Shown one piece after another: positions 11,461 through 22,639 of a DNA stretch of 64,000 nt. How positions within the stretch are numbered: the first letter of the stretch is position 1; each line of letters opens with the position of its first letter. A model generated the notes under the pieces. It was not told the origin of the DNA and ran no database searches. It saw only the letters and a list, made by a program, of their open reading frames with translations. Source of the stretch: Cocos nucifera (Eukaryota > Streptophyta > Magnoliopsida > Arecales > Arecaceae). The stretch lies in NCBI GenBank assembly GCA_006176705.1, contig QRFJ01000755.1, positions 744,001 through 808,000 on the forward strand, written 5' to 3'. Position numbers and translations under genes: made by a program.

Positions 11461-13840
11461 TTTGTTGCAAGAATTTTAGGTAAGTGAAATATTTGAAAAT
11501 GATAAGAAATACCTAAATATTGGGGATGGAAGTCTTATTCCAATCCTAGTTTTAGAAATTATCAAGCTTATTTTTAAAAGATGTCATTTTGAGTGATTAT
11601 CACCATTGTCCATTGTTTATGATAAATATGATCTTTATTGGCTTTTTGATCAGTGATGGTTATCATTTATCAATAAAAAAGATTGTTGTGATATTATTAT
11701 GAATAATATTACAATAATACATGAATAATAAAAATAATATTTAACATCTATACAGCCTGTTAAGTATAATGTACACATTTAATAAACATCCAAGTTAGAT
11801 TATATCATGAATGTCTATCTTTGGCATTATAGGCTTAATCATCTTGACAAGAATAGGATAAATGTGTTAGCTTAAGAGGAAAACCTTGATATCAATGATT
11901 CTGAATCATTGATAGTCTGTGAGTCTGGTCTTCTTGAGAAGATGACAAAGTCATCTTTTACTGAAAAAGGTGAAGGAGTTGATAAAGTTCTAAGTCTCAT
12001 ACATAGTGATGTATATGGACCTATGAACTTAAGTGCTAAAGAAAGATATTAATATTTCATTATAGATGATCTATCTTGGCATGGGTGCGTTTGGCTTGAA
12101 TCATTTAAAATATTCAAATGATTCAATAATGAAATAGAAAAATAAACTAAAAATAATATTGGAACTCTTTGATAAGATAAAAGAAGCAAATACTTATCCA
12201 GTAAGTTTGTGACATATCTAGGAGAGAATAGGATTCTCTCTCAATGGATTTATTTTTGAAATATAGTGTATCTAAAAGAAGAAGTTGAACTTTGTTAGAC
12301 ATGGTTCAATCCACGATAAGGTTCACTTATTTGCCTATTTTAAGATTGTGTTGTTATGACTACTAGTTTTACCTTGAAAATATATTGAGTAAATTTGTTG
12401 TAAAGGCTCCATATGGGATATGGATCAGGCATAGACCTAGACTCTCTCATCTTTAGGTTTGGAGTTGATTGACCTATGTCAAAGGTTTGCATACAGATAA
12501 ACTTGGATCTTGGTTCAATAGGTCTTTGAGGGTTATTAATTCTACCATGCTGAAGAACATAAGATGTTCATCAGCAGAAGGATATTCCTTTCGGAAAGAA
12601 GTTTCTTAGAGAAGGAACTGATGCTTGTCAAGTTGAACTTGAGTAAGTTTGACTAGTAGAAATGAACCGACATAATCTAGTAAACCTATAGAGCCAGATT
12701 TGATTAGATCAAATTCGAAGCTCATTAAAATAGCATCTTTAAGGAGATCCAGTAGAGTACTACATTAGCCAGATAGATACTTCAATGTCTTGATCCAGAA
12801 TGGTAATCTTGTTGAGCTTAATGAGAACAACAAGGATCCGATCACCTATAGGCATGCAATACAGTGGTCTAACTCTAAGAAGTGGCTTGGAGCCATGTAA
12901 TTCAAATTGAAGTCCATGAAAATCAATAGTGTATAGATACTAGTTGATTCACCTGAAGGAATAAAATCCATTGGGTGTGAATGAATTTTTTAAAAGAATC
13001 AGAGTAGCGCAGATGGAAAGATAAAGACATGTAAAGCCCATTTGGCTATTATCTCAGTTTTGGAACATACGTTTTGAACGTATGTCTTTGTTATGAACAA
13101 AGACAAACTCTACATTTGTAAGTGGACAAAATATTCTATAGTATTATTTCTTGTGTTGTCTGTGGATGAAATTCTCTTAATCGAAAATGACATTCCAGCA
13201 TTACAAGAAATAAAGGTTTGGCTATCATCTAATTTTTCATGTTCAAAATTAGATATGGTATACTCACTAATGTAGTGAGTAGATACCAGTCTGATCTAAA
13301 TGAGGATCATTGAAAGATTGTATAGACAATCTTCATGTATTTAAAAAATACTAAGGTTCAGTGACTTAAATATGAAAATACTGACTTAAAACATGTGGAT
13401 ATTTTAATTTTAGTTAGAACAAGATGACAATAAGAAAGTGTCAGATCATACCCTAATTATAGGAGCAATCTGTTGGAAAGGTTTCAAGTAGGATACTGTA
13501 GCCTATTCAGTTAGTGATGTAGAGTACATCATGGCATATGATGCTGTCATGTAAACTGTGTAGTTGCCTAGATTCATTAGCAGGTTGAGAGTGGCATCCT
13601 CCATTGATGGTCTAGTCCTATCGTAGCACTGAAATCATAGCTCAGGCTAAAGAATCAAAGGACCAGCATATTCTGCATCACTATCACCTTTGATTTTAGA
13701 TCAGAATGACGTCGATCTTTGGAAGATTGATGGAAAAGGAGAACTTGACTGACCCATTTGCTAAGGCCATGGAATTAAGGTGTTCTATGAACTCAAGTGG
13801 AAGATAGGATATTTGATATCATTCTAATTGGCTTTAGTCC
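11461..13840 (+). pseudogene. Decayed pol of Copia A (integrase, RT, RNase H)
   Basis: In order: pre-integrase zinc region around 11825-11970 (histidine spacing of the LWHYRL...H type followed by a cysteine region), integrase core start HSDVYGPM at about 12000, further integrase pieces to 12540, reverse transcriptase from about 12840 to 13280, and RNase H-like pieces from 13380 to 13800. The RT catalytic box, YVDD in copia elements, reads SVDE at 13159-13170. The reading frame changes many times and stops are frequent. The longest open stretch is only 60 codons (13093-13275). A non-coding gene relic. Confidence 0.75.
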
Positions 13841-13850
13841 AAGTGAAAGT

Positions 13851-16721
13851 TATTAGAAAATATATCCTAAAGCCAATTATCTAAGTAGTAGATGATTGAA
13901 ATTAGTATATGAATTATCTAATAATAATAGTTATTTGACTGATTCATCATAGAAGTTCTATCTTTCTTAAATAAACTCCTATATTATGATGAAGTCCTTA
14001 GAACCATAATCAATCGATAAAAAAGGATTTATTAGATGGTTCTTAAATAGTTCATGATCAAATGATAAGTTATTAATAAGGACAATAACTTATCGAGTGT
14101 AGATCGTTGTATGCCATATGTATTGGTTATCCTCGTAATCAAATGGTGTAGAGACACTGGTATGGCATCCAGGTGAGATGTAGGAGTACATCTGCATTGA
14201 ACATGATGAATGTAGTACTCTACTATCAAGAGTAGCTAGCTAAGGCCAATGGGTATAAGTGTCCTTCCGACTTGAGATCATCATAGTGACTTGCAAGCAA
14301 CTGACTATGCTTTGGTGCCGAACTGCTTGTATTTCTAATATAGGTTCGAAAGATTTCTGAGTATAGTCAAGTACTTGTGAAGTTAGTATGTGAATCAAGA
14401 TGGGATTGACCACTCCTAATTAGCTTCAAGAAGAGAATGTCTAGTTGTATGTTAATTTAGCAAAACCTAGGCCTGGGTAATCCTTATGAGGAGTCACGAG
14501 ATTTGCAAAATTTTGAGATACAATAGAGATGACTTGTATGAGTGTTTGACAGCATACTTGAAGTTGTCTTGAGCATTATTGGTCAAATGGATGAATTGTA
14601 TGGTAACCATGGGCCAGGGTTCTAAGAATATTGCTTTGCATACATTTGACCTATCCAGACGTCGGGAACCATTGCTAGATGGTTACTTTGATTGGTACAA
14701 AAATTAGTTTCTGTACTACCGACTTAGATTTGAACCTATAGAATTATACACATTAGAGATTGTAACCTAATCAAATGGTTAATCGATGATTGAGAATCAT
14801 TCTTAGGTTAAACTATTAATATGATTGATGTTTGACCTAATGCAAGTGTTGCAGGAGGATCAATTAGCAATTGAATTACTAATTGGCTAAATTTGATTGA
14901 GCATTTGGATTGAGATCAAGTTTAATTAAATTAAATTCAATTAGAATTAGTTTGGACTTAATTAGATAAAGTTTAATTGGTTTATTGGATAAGCTAATTG
15001 CAAGAAAAAAATAATTTCTAGTTGGACTAGGATTTGAGTGCACCTAATTTCTAATTGAGTTAGGATTTAAATTAGATTTAAATATACTTTAAACCTAACT
15101 TAATTAGATTTCTAGTTAGACTAGGATCATTCATAATTATGTTGTATTTAATTTGATTTGAATTAGGTTTAAAATAGTTTTGACCTAGTCAAATAAGAAG
15201 AGTCTTAGTCAGTCAAATAAGAAGAGTCCCAGTTGGACTGGGACTCTCACTCCTTCCTTGAGCCAATAAAAGTCAATGCCTATATTTTATTTCCAGATCT
15301 TTATATGATGTTCTCCACACTAATAAGAGCTTTTCTATGTATCAAATATCTAAAGAGATTAATTAAAATTTGATTTGATCAAATTTGATAAGTGGTTTGG
15401 TTTTGTTTCCTTTTGAAAGTCCCAATTCTCCAAAACACCTCCTTTCCTTATGGAATTTTTTTTCTCCATGCCTCTTTTTCTTTTGTGCACTTATTTTCTT
15501 TGGTTTTGCACATGATTTTCTGATCTTCACACCTAAAAAATAAGGGACGAGACATCCAAGAGTTAGATGCCTCCTAAAACTCCTCCTTGGTCTCCTATTA
15601 AGACTAGGTTTTGACCTAGTCTTCCATACATAAAAGGGAGGACGCCTTCTATCAGCTTTAGGACATGTAAAATCTAGAAAAATTATGAAAAAATAGAAGA
15701 AAAGTAGAAGGAGCCATGGGAGACTTTGGATGCTAAGTTCCATGAAGGAGAGACCTCATTAAGCCATCAATTATTAATGTCTTGAAGAGAGAAAGGTAAG
15801 AGAAGAATTATTTTCTCTTAGAGATTTATTTTTAATCCTCCTTTGTTTATTCTTTATGATTTTTATATGATAAAAATTTGAGAGAGAGAGAGAGAAAGAG
15901 GGTGTGGGGATCTGTGCTCTAAGATGTTGGGGCATAGTGATCTTTTTGGATATGATCTGATGAGAGAAGGAAAAGAGAAGAAGGTCTTCTCTTAGGATTT
16001 ATTTGAGAACTTTTCTTCTTCATATTTAGTAAGATATTTCTATGAGAAAAATTAGAGAGTGTGATATTTGGAAACATGGGAAAAGTCTATGGGAGAAGGT
16101 CTTTCCTTGTCCTAGCATAATGATATTTTCGAGACATCAATCGTCGATGTCCTGAAAGAGAAGATTTGTCTTCTCTTAGGATCCTTTTCTAATGTATTTT
16201 ATTTTTAATTTTTGAAAGATTCAAAGGTTGAATTTCTTCCTTAATCCTTCTCATATTCTTCATCTCTTGGAGTATCTAAGAGATCCAAAGAATAAATTTT
16301 AGATTAACCATCTGAAGGGATCCACGAGAAGATAGCACTTCAAGCAGATCTTCGTTCGACGAACCTTTGACTTTGTTGCAGCCTCATATGGATCACCTGT
16401 AGAGAACAAATGCATGTGCGGCTCCAAAGGCAACAATAGAAATCAACCACGGAGTTCTTGACCTACACAAATTAAGATATTTGATCTCTTCTCTCACCTA
16501 GATGTGATCTAGGTTTCAGATCTAGAATCATTCTAGATCTAGGATATTGATTTGATCAATACTAAATACTTTTATTTTCAGATTTAGAATATATTATGAC
16601 ATATTATAGATCCTAGATGTAGGATTTAGTAATTAGATTACATGTATTTGTAAATTAAATAGTTTAATTTATAACTAAAAGTTTTGAAATTCAAGCATAA
16701 AATCCTGCATATTTTTCATCA
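13851..16721 (+). repeat. 3' LTR of Copia A
   Basis: About 2.87 kb. It starts TATTAGAAAATATATCC after the weak purine tract AAGTGAAAG and ends in CA near 16721. Its last 1.93 kb match the start of the window. The first 900 bp resemble the LTR starts of copia B and C (shared CCTAAAGCCAATT and GGCATGCAGGTGAGATG-like words). ORFs inside it are chance. Confidence 0.88.
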
Positions 16722-16829
16722 ATACAAATATCCTATTTTTAAATAGTATTCTCTATTTGAAATAATTTTTAGATAGCTGCATGCAACACTTACAACCTAA
16801 CTTCAGTCACCCAATGAAATGAGATGCAG

Positions 16830-17300
16830 CCGAAGAACCCTCATTCTTAAATGAGGTAGCCCTAGAAAAGAGCAAAATCTTATTTTTAAATGAGGTAGCC
16901 CCAGAAGCCCTAGAAAGAAGTGAAATCTCATTCTTAAATGAGGTAGCCCCAAAAAGCCCTTGTTCATAAACGAGATAGCCCCGAAAAGGAGCAAAATCTC
17001 GTTCTTAAATGAGGTAGCCCTGAAAAGAAGTGAAATATTATTCTTAAATGAGGTAGCCCTGAAAAGCCCTCATTCTTAAATGAGATAGCTATAAAATGAA
17101 GCAAAATCTTATTCTTAAATGAGGTTGCCCTAGAAAGAAGCAAAATCTTGTTCATAAATAAGGTAGTCCTGAAAAGGAGCAAAATCTCATTCTTAAATGA
17201 GATAGGCTCGGAAGATCCTCATCCTTAAACAAGGAAAACTAAGAAAAACCTCTCTTAAATGAGGTAGACTCAAAAAACCCTTGTTTTAAACAAGAAAGAT
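16830..17300 (+). repeat. Tandem repeat of about 13 hairpin units
   Basis: Units of about 39-40 bp and about 31-33 bp alternate irregularly. Each holds the core CTCATTCTTAAATGAG followed by GTAGCCC and a variable purine-rich tail. The core is a 6-7 bp stem with a CTTA loop (16839-16856 is the best copy). Variant units keep pairing with other bases, for example CTTGTT with AACAAG at 17280-17294 and CTTGTT with AACGAG at 16959-16974. Apparent ORFs across the block reflect the repeat. Confidence 0.8.
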
Positions 17301-17587
17301 AAAAAAAAGAAGCAAAAAAAAGAAAGGGTTTTAAGGCAAACTCAACTGTGAATTCTAAGCAAAGCAAGCATTTAAACTTGTCAAGTATCAAGATGTACTA
17401 GATTCATTTTGCATTCCAACAATCATGAAGATTATGAACTTAAAGATCAGAAAGAAACTTTGATTCTAAAAAAAAGTGCATTTCATTTGCTAACCAAGAT
17501 ATAAAAGAGTTATAACACTAATGCTTAAAGTGTGAATAGCCTCGCAAAGGCAAACAAAAAAAAGAGGAGAGTTTACAAGAGATCTAA
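17301..17587. other. Spacer between tandem repeats and antisense ORF relics
   Basis: AT-rich, no gene or structure that I can support. It probably contains the 3' untranslated end of the antisense transcription unit. Confidence 0.5.
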
Positions 17588-18540
17588 TTAAACACTCTGA
17601 GGTACTTCAGATGGTAGTGATCTTAACGGAACAACATCCAACACAACCCATTCTGAACTTGAAGTATCATGTAAAGATAGGTCAACATCGAGAAAAAGTC
17701 GTTTCACCAAATGCCCACATCTATCGAACCTGACCTTGCACACCATAGCTGAGATGTCACACATCTTAAGAGTTATAGCACGCTGAATCATAAGCAACAA
17801 CTTTTCCAATTGCTTAACTATTTCTTTAGATTTTTTGTCGGCTGCCACACTCTTGGCCAAGTCATTGCAAAGTCAGGTCAGTTTGGCTTCGGATTCCTTG
17901 CCAGCTGCTTCACTCATTGCTAGGTCAATATGGAATCAGGTCAGTTTTGGCCCTACTTTTACTCAAAATTTTAGAAAGATTATCGGCAAAGTTTTGAGCT
18001 GAGGTCAGCTCTCTCTCATTATGACCAACATTCAATCCTCTAGTGCTCGGTGCTTGTCTCATGTCTATTGGGATTTTTCTTTCTTCATTGGATTGATGCT
18101 GAAGGTTGGCAACCTCCTCTTCGGCAAAGTGCAAGTGGCATCAAAGGTTGATGATTTGCTCTTTAGTAGAATGTAGTTGGTTCCAAAGTTCGATGACCTC
18201 CTCGGTAGCTCCATGCTTGGCCTCCTCAATAGCCTTATTAGAATCGATGTACTGCTTCAAAACTAAAATAGTCACTCATGCTGAATGGAGCTCATTATGG
18301 AACCAAGCTACCTTTATCATTGAGTCCTAAGTCTTTTTTCAGCAAGTTTTGCTAATATTTTGCATTTTTCTGATAGCCGATTCCTCTCAACAATGTAAGC
18401 TTGGATGGTCGGCCAGATTGTCAACCTCAAATGCTTGATTTCTATCAAAGCTACATTGAAGCTCTTCTTTATTTTTGAAAGCTTCTGTTCAACCTTGATG
18501 GCTTTTTTCTTTGCCCGACTAGCCACCTTTTTGAGCGTTT
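17588..18540 (-). pseudogene. Antisense coiled-coil ORF relic, downstream piece
   Basis: Minus-strand fragments in shifting frames (18526-18317, 18134-17925, 17860-17588) give lysine-, glutamate- and leucine-rich helical protein of the same kind as the end of the antisense ORF at 18758-20647. They may be a second, partly duplicated C-terminal half or a downstream exon. Several stops and at least two frame changes make it non-functional. No enzymatic motif is visible. Confidence 0.45.
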
Positions 18541-18757
18541 TATAACGAGCTCTAATCGATATACCCTAAGGAATGGGATTGGCTTGAAGATGTATAGGCA
18601 AACGATCAGGACTTTTATGTCTATCAAATTGATTATGGAACATATATGAGAATCAAGAAATTGTAAAGGGACTCCAAAGGTAAAGAAAACTTCCTTTTCA
18701 TTGATTGAGAAAGCTTTTACATTAATAGAAAGTAAAAGCAAAAATACAAGGCAAAAG

Positions 18758-20647
18758 TTAGACCCCAGTGACCTCAACTTGAGGGCCGGTAGAAGAGCTC
18801 AAGACCACATCCACTGGTTGAACAGATCCTTCAGTTGGGAGAGACGACAATGTAGGTGGTGGAGCTTTAGCAGGGAGGTCATTAGCACCCATAGGATCGG
18901 AAGCCTGCTGATCATCGCTAGGGGCACCCTCATCTAAGAAAGAAAAGTTAAAATTTGGATGATGAGCCAAGATCTTTTGCCGACAATCTTCTTGTTCGAT
19001 GATGAAAACCTTCATGTGGAACTGAATCTTTTCATCAGAAAACTCCTTTGATTTTTTAAAGGCTTCCATCGCTAGATGACTTGCCTCTGCCATCTTCTCC
19101 TTTATCTTCTTCTTGGTCTTAACAACCTTCTTCTTCTCCAAGGCTAGTTCACCCTTGACTTTATTCAACATCTGCTTTAACTGCTGAACTTCTGCCTCTA
19201 CTATCTTCACTGCTAACTTAGCTTCGACAGCAGTATTTTTTGACTCAGCCACAGCAGCCTCTGCCTCTTTGCATTTTTCCTTAATAATGAGGGCTTCATC
19301 ATGAATGTCTCTTATTGTGTTAGCAAAAAAAGCCATGTAATGACACATCTGAACCCACAAGAAAAATAGATCAAAAAAGGAAAAGAGTGAAAGAAAAGCC
19401 TTAATGAAAAGAAAAAAGATACAAAGCTTACTTGGATTGCAATGATGACGGATTTCCTCTGCTGTCTTGAGAACTTTGTCCCTCTTATTTTGTCCGATTA
19501 TAATCGACGAGTCCTACTTCAAACAAATCATGACTGACTGTGGGTCCTCAAAGGAGACGTGTGGCATAGGGAAAGGAGAGTTGGACCTATCGCTGGAAGG
19601 CTTGACAAGCACCAACTTAGCCTTACCAGCCTAGGCCATTCCTCAGTGACCTCCGACTTGGGGGGGTAGTAGTGCTATGGGTTGGGCTATCCTGGCTGGG
19701 ATTGGTGATGCCAACACCACTTCGATTGGGGCGGAAGGAGTCTTAGCAGGTGATGCCGACATAGCATCAGCAGTTTTCTATTTTTTTTGGGCCCCGCGAA
19801 TGGCCAAAGCCTTCCACTTTTAGGCCATATTATTTTTCAATTTCTTAAGTTCCTCGAACCTCATCTCTACATAGGAATGAAGCAAATCAGGAATCAAAGC
19901 TAAAGAGAAGATGTTAGAAGCGACTGGAGTAGTTATACCTCTGGGGTTGGCCTGACTAAGATCCACATTAAATAAGGTCTGCTCGGATAGAAGTTGCTTC
20001 AAAGAAGGTATTTTATGTTCCCGTAGAACTTGAAAGTGCTCCATGTCCTCCCTTCCTAAAATAGAAATCTCCTTTATAATGGACTCCCTCAGCCGACCCC
20101 AACTCAATATCCTCCAGTCTTCATCAGCAAGACCCGAGATGAACAAAAATCGTTCTTTCCATCCATGAACCAAGGAAGGAGCCCCTTTTATTAGAAGAGG
20201 TATCCCTATCTATGAAAAAATATACCACCAACCCTCAGAGTGAGGATGGTTCTTGATAGTGAAGAAAGACCAAAAAAGAAAGATGGTCGGATTAACCTTG
20301 GCCAAAAAGTAAGCGGTAAAAAAATCGATGATAAATTAGAATGAGTTAGGGATTAGGGAACACAAGAAAATGTTTAGAAAGCAAAAAAGGTTGATAAGGA
20401 AAGGATGAAGGAAAAGTCTGAGCCCAGCCCAAAATGCTTCCTCATAAAGCTTGAGTTCAAAGTTAGAAAGAATTCCAAACTGAGGTCAGATCAAATTTAA
20501 ATCATCAAAATTTAAAGAAGACTTGAAGGTACCAAGTGCAAAAGTTGGATCGACCTCACGCTCGATACCCAACTCTACCGAATTCTCCTCCAAAAAGGAG
20601 AAAGAATCCAAAGACCAATCCCCAATAGAACTCACAGAGTCAACCAT
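18758..20647 (-). pseudogene. Antisense accessory gene (putative gypsy-type transposon domain plus coiled coil)
   Basis: Minus-strand gene inside a plus-strand Tat element. From the ATG at 20647 the product shows a short acidic leader, then the layout of the plant 'putative gypsy type transposon' domain (Pfam PF04195, by recollection): FFxxYFLAKVNPTIFLFWSFF near 20330-20270, then GWWY, then HGWKERFLFISG near 20167-20130. A basic linker follows, then a long coiled coil (19360-18990) and a proline-rich acidic tail ending at 18758. A likely intron lies at 19349-19431. At least two in-frame stops (one near 20487, another near 20213) and probable frame changes break it. Function is unknown; the family travels with Ty3 elements. 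Its own TATA box lies 320 bp upstream. Confidence 0.62.
19349..19431 (-). other. Probable spliceosomal intron in the antisense gene
   Basis: On the minus strand, GTAAGC opens an 83-nt stretch rich in T with repeated TTTTCTTTTC, closing in GGGTTCAG. It separates the ATCCGTCATCATTGC coding stretch from the start of the coiled coil. Length and composition fit a plant intron. The upstream exon is open to the donor. Confidence 0.5.
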
Positions 20648-20964
20648 GGGGAAAATATAGAAAGATCAAAAAGGCAAAATAAAAAAGAAAAGAAAAGAAG
20701 ATAAAAAGGAGAAGGAATGGGAGATGATCAGCACAAGAAGAATGAGGTTAGAGGACTAACCTGTGGTTATGCGAGTGGCAAAAAGGAACAAGGACATGGG
20801 GAAGACCCTAACGATGATTGAAAGAGAGGGAAAAGGTCTTGATGGCAACTGAAAAGCATGAAAACACAAGGAAAGGGCGGCCGACAGGAGCTCTCGTAAG
20901 ATGAATAGAGAGAATAAGAAGGAAAGAAAGAGAGAACAAAACTTAAAAATAAAGAGAGAGATGG

Positions 20965-20972
20965 TATTTATA
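20965..20972 (-). promoter_or_regulatory. TATA box of the antisense gene
   Basis: Minus-strand TATAAATA followed by a CT-rich stretch (CTCTCTCTTTATTTTT, then TTCTCTCTTTC), the usual look of a plant core promoter and 5' UTR. The ATG lies about 320 bp downstream. It is 300 bp inside the polypurine tract, so it is separate from the LTR promoter. Confidence 0.55.
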
Positions 20973-21270
20973 GCCAAAAGTGATAAGTACAACTAAATAT
21001 CAAATTGCCACTAGCCATTAATCTCCAGCCATGTGGCATCTCTCTATTAGCCCAGGCATTTTATCAACTATCCCATTTCAAAAAGATGTGCCCAAAATAG
21101 AGTTAGCCACCCTTCAAATTTGGAGCCCTCATGATTACCTTTTGGCATGACTTTTTATTTCCGGTGGAACCCATAGATGCATTGTTTCAACTGAAAAGAT
21201 TCTGCTATGAGTCTTTGGCATCCCCGACTCAATATACTCCCTACATCCGAGCCTACTTTGACTTAAACTA

Positions 21271-21284
21271 GGGAGTAGAGGGGC
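21271..21284 (+). other. Polypurine tract of the Tat-type element
   Basis: GGGAGTAGAGGGG followed by CA, directly before an LTR-like TGTATTGGGGG start. This fixes plus orientation for the element. Confidence 0.65.
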
Positions 21285-21285
21285 A

Positions 21286-22256
21286 TGTATTGGGGGTAAA
21301 ACTATCCCTGCAGAAAGCCCCAAACTCAAGATGCTTTAAATTCTATATGATAGTCCACCAGTAGGATTTATGAAATGTCCGTCGCCAACCCCACAGCAGA
21401 ATCTGATCTATCATCGGCTTCCTGCATCTAGAACAATAGTCAGCCCCCAAATCATTGCTTGCCAATGGTCAGTGAATGGTAATTATCGACCCATCATCAG
21501 ATTTAATCGACCCATTATTGGGTATCACTGTCCCATCATTAGTTATTAGCCTTCGCTATTGACCGCTGGCACTTCAACCACCAACACCGTCAAACAGCTA
21601 CTATCCTCTACTGACCCTTCCTCAGCATCTAACCTATCCTTTGTTATCTATCCTGTGGATACCGACACCCATCATCATCCCTAGATTGTTGTTCACCAAA
21701 ATTGAACCCTATTCAATGAGGCCCGAATCATCTTCGGTAAGTAACCAATCATAAGTCAAAGAATTGATCCCTTATCCCTCTTTTCAATCACTGATCCACC
21801 TTTGGGATACATTCGATCCATCTTCAGTTGACTACCAACCTTGTCTCGGCTCTCTACCTCAATTAGCAATTCTGGCTGATTCAAAGTTCTCTTTCAAAAT
21901 CAAGCGATAGTTTTCTCCAGCTAGCCACGATCTGAATAAGATAACCATAATTTTTAGATCTCGAAGATCTCGACTATGAATCTTGCCACATCATGTCCTA
22001 ATTGGCTGAAACAACCCGTAGATTGCTCCCTACAAATGACTCCAATTCCAATCTATAAATAGGGATCTCAATGAAATCCTCAGGTACAACATTCTTACTC
22101 TTGCATGCTCCATTTCTATCTCATTGTTTTGACTTGAGCATCGAAGGGTCCTTATCGGAGCTACCTTCGATTTGAACTTATTTTGTAGGTCTCGCCGTCG
22201 GGACGACCAGCGCCACCAACTCTAGCCAATCCAGTGAAGGTTAGAATTCTACAGCA
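21286..22256 (+). repeat. 3' LTR of the Tat-type element
   Basis: About 971 bp between TGTATTGGGGGTAAAAC and ...TTCTACAGCA. A plus-strand TATAAATA box lies at 22054-22061, about 200 bp before the end, as expected for the U3/R boundary. The repeated CGACCCATCATC/GACCCATTATT words around 21485-21545 are a minor degenerate repeat. No second copy is in the window, so the ends are inferred. Confidence 0.55.
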
Positions 22257-22376
22257 ACAAATAAATTTAAAGCAAGGAATAAGGTCTTCATAATATGTAT
22301 TCTAGTGTCATACATGCATATGAAGCATCAAAATCAAATAATTAAGCAAAATAAGTTCAGCAACCAATGATGGCAT

Positions 22377-22440
22377 GATGTTAAAAGGATTAGCTTTTAC
22401 CAAACATTGATGTTAAAAGGATTAGCTTTTACCAAACATT
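22377..22440. repeat. Two tandem 32-bp copies
   Basis: Perfect direct repeat (22377-22408, 22409-22440) starting GATGTTAAAAGGATTAGC and ending in CCAAACATT. Being exact inside decayed sequence, it is a recent slippage or repair duplication. Confidence 0.9.
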
Positions 22441-22639
22441 ATCATCCATTCATTCTGAGTCCTATACATCCATTTTTCAAGAAGTGACTCCTTTCAAAAT
22501 ATTGGATGCTTAGCACACCAGCAAAATAATCATTCTCTAGATTTTGGTATCCAAGCTTTCTTAGATCTATATGAGTTAGTACATATGGTTACTTTTGGAA
22601 TCCAAATTTATTTAACAAAAGTATGACCTATTCTGTTGA

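Larger units (their letters stand above)
1..16721 (+). mobile_element. Copia A: Ty1/copia retrotransposon, 5' end outside window
   Basis: Plus-strand LTR retrotransposon. The first 1.93 kb of the window repeats at 14790-16721, so these are the two LTRs. A copia-type primer-binding site follows the first LTR and a short purine stretch precedes the second. Gag, protease, integrase, reverse transcriptase and RNase H relics lie in copia order between them. A minus-strand Ty3 element is inserted at 3770-10914. The coding part is heavily deleted and full of stops, so the element cannot act on its own. It resembles copia B and C in leader and protein sequence, so the three are one lineage (Angela/Tork-like by protein style, a family inference). 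The 5' LTR should begin about 940 bp left of the window. Confidence 0.88.
16722..22256 (+). mobile_element. 3' portion of a Tat-type Ty3 retrotransposon
   Basis: Plus-strand element end consisting of a tandem-repeat block (16830-17300), an antisense accessory ORF region (17588-20647), its promoter region, a polypurine tract and a 3' LTR (21286-22256). No pol is visible because Copia A abuts it at 16721; the rest should lie left of the window if Copia A is inserted in it. Antisense accessory ORFs and tandem repeats between pol and the 3' LTR are described for the plant Tat lineage. Assignment to that lineage rests on this layout and not on pol. Confidence 0.62.

Noticed and set aside
16830..17300. 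Short palindromic repeats resembling a CRISPR array
   Set aside because: The intervals are themselves related and of two lengths; eukaryotic retrotransposon context.
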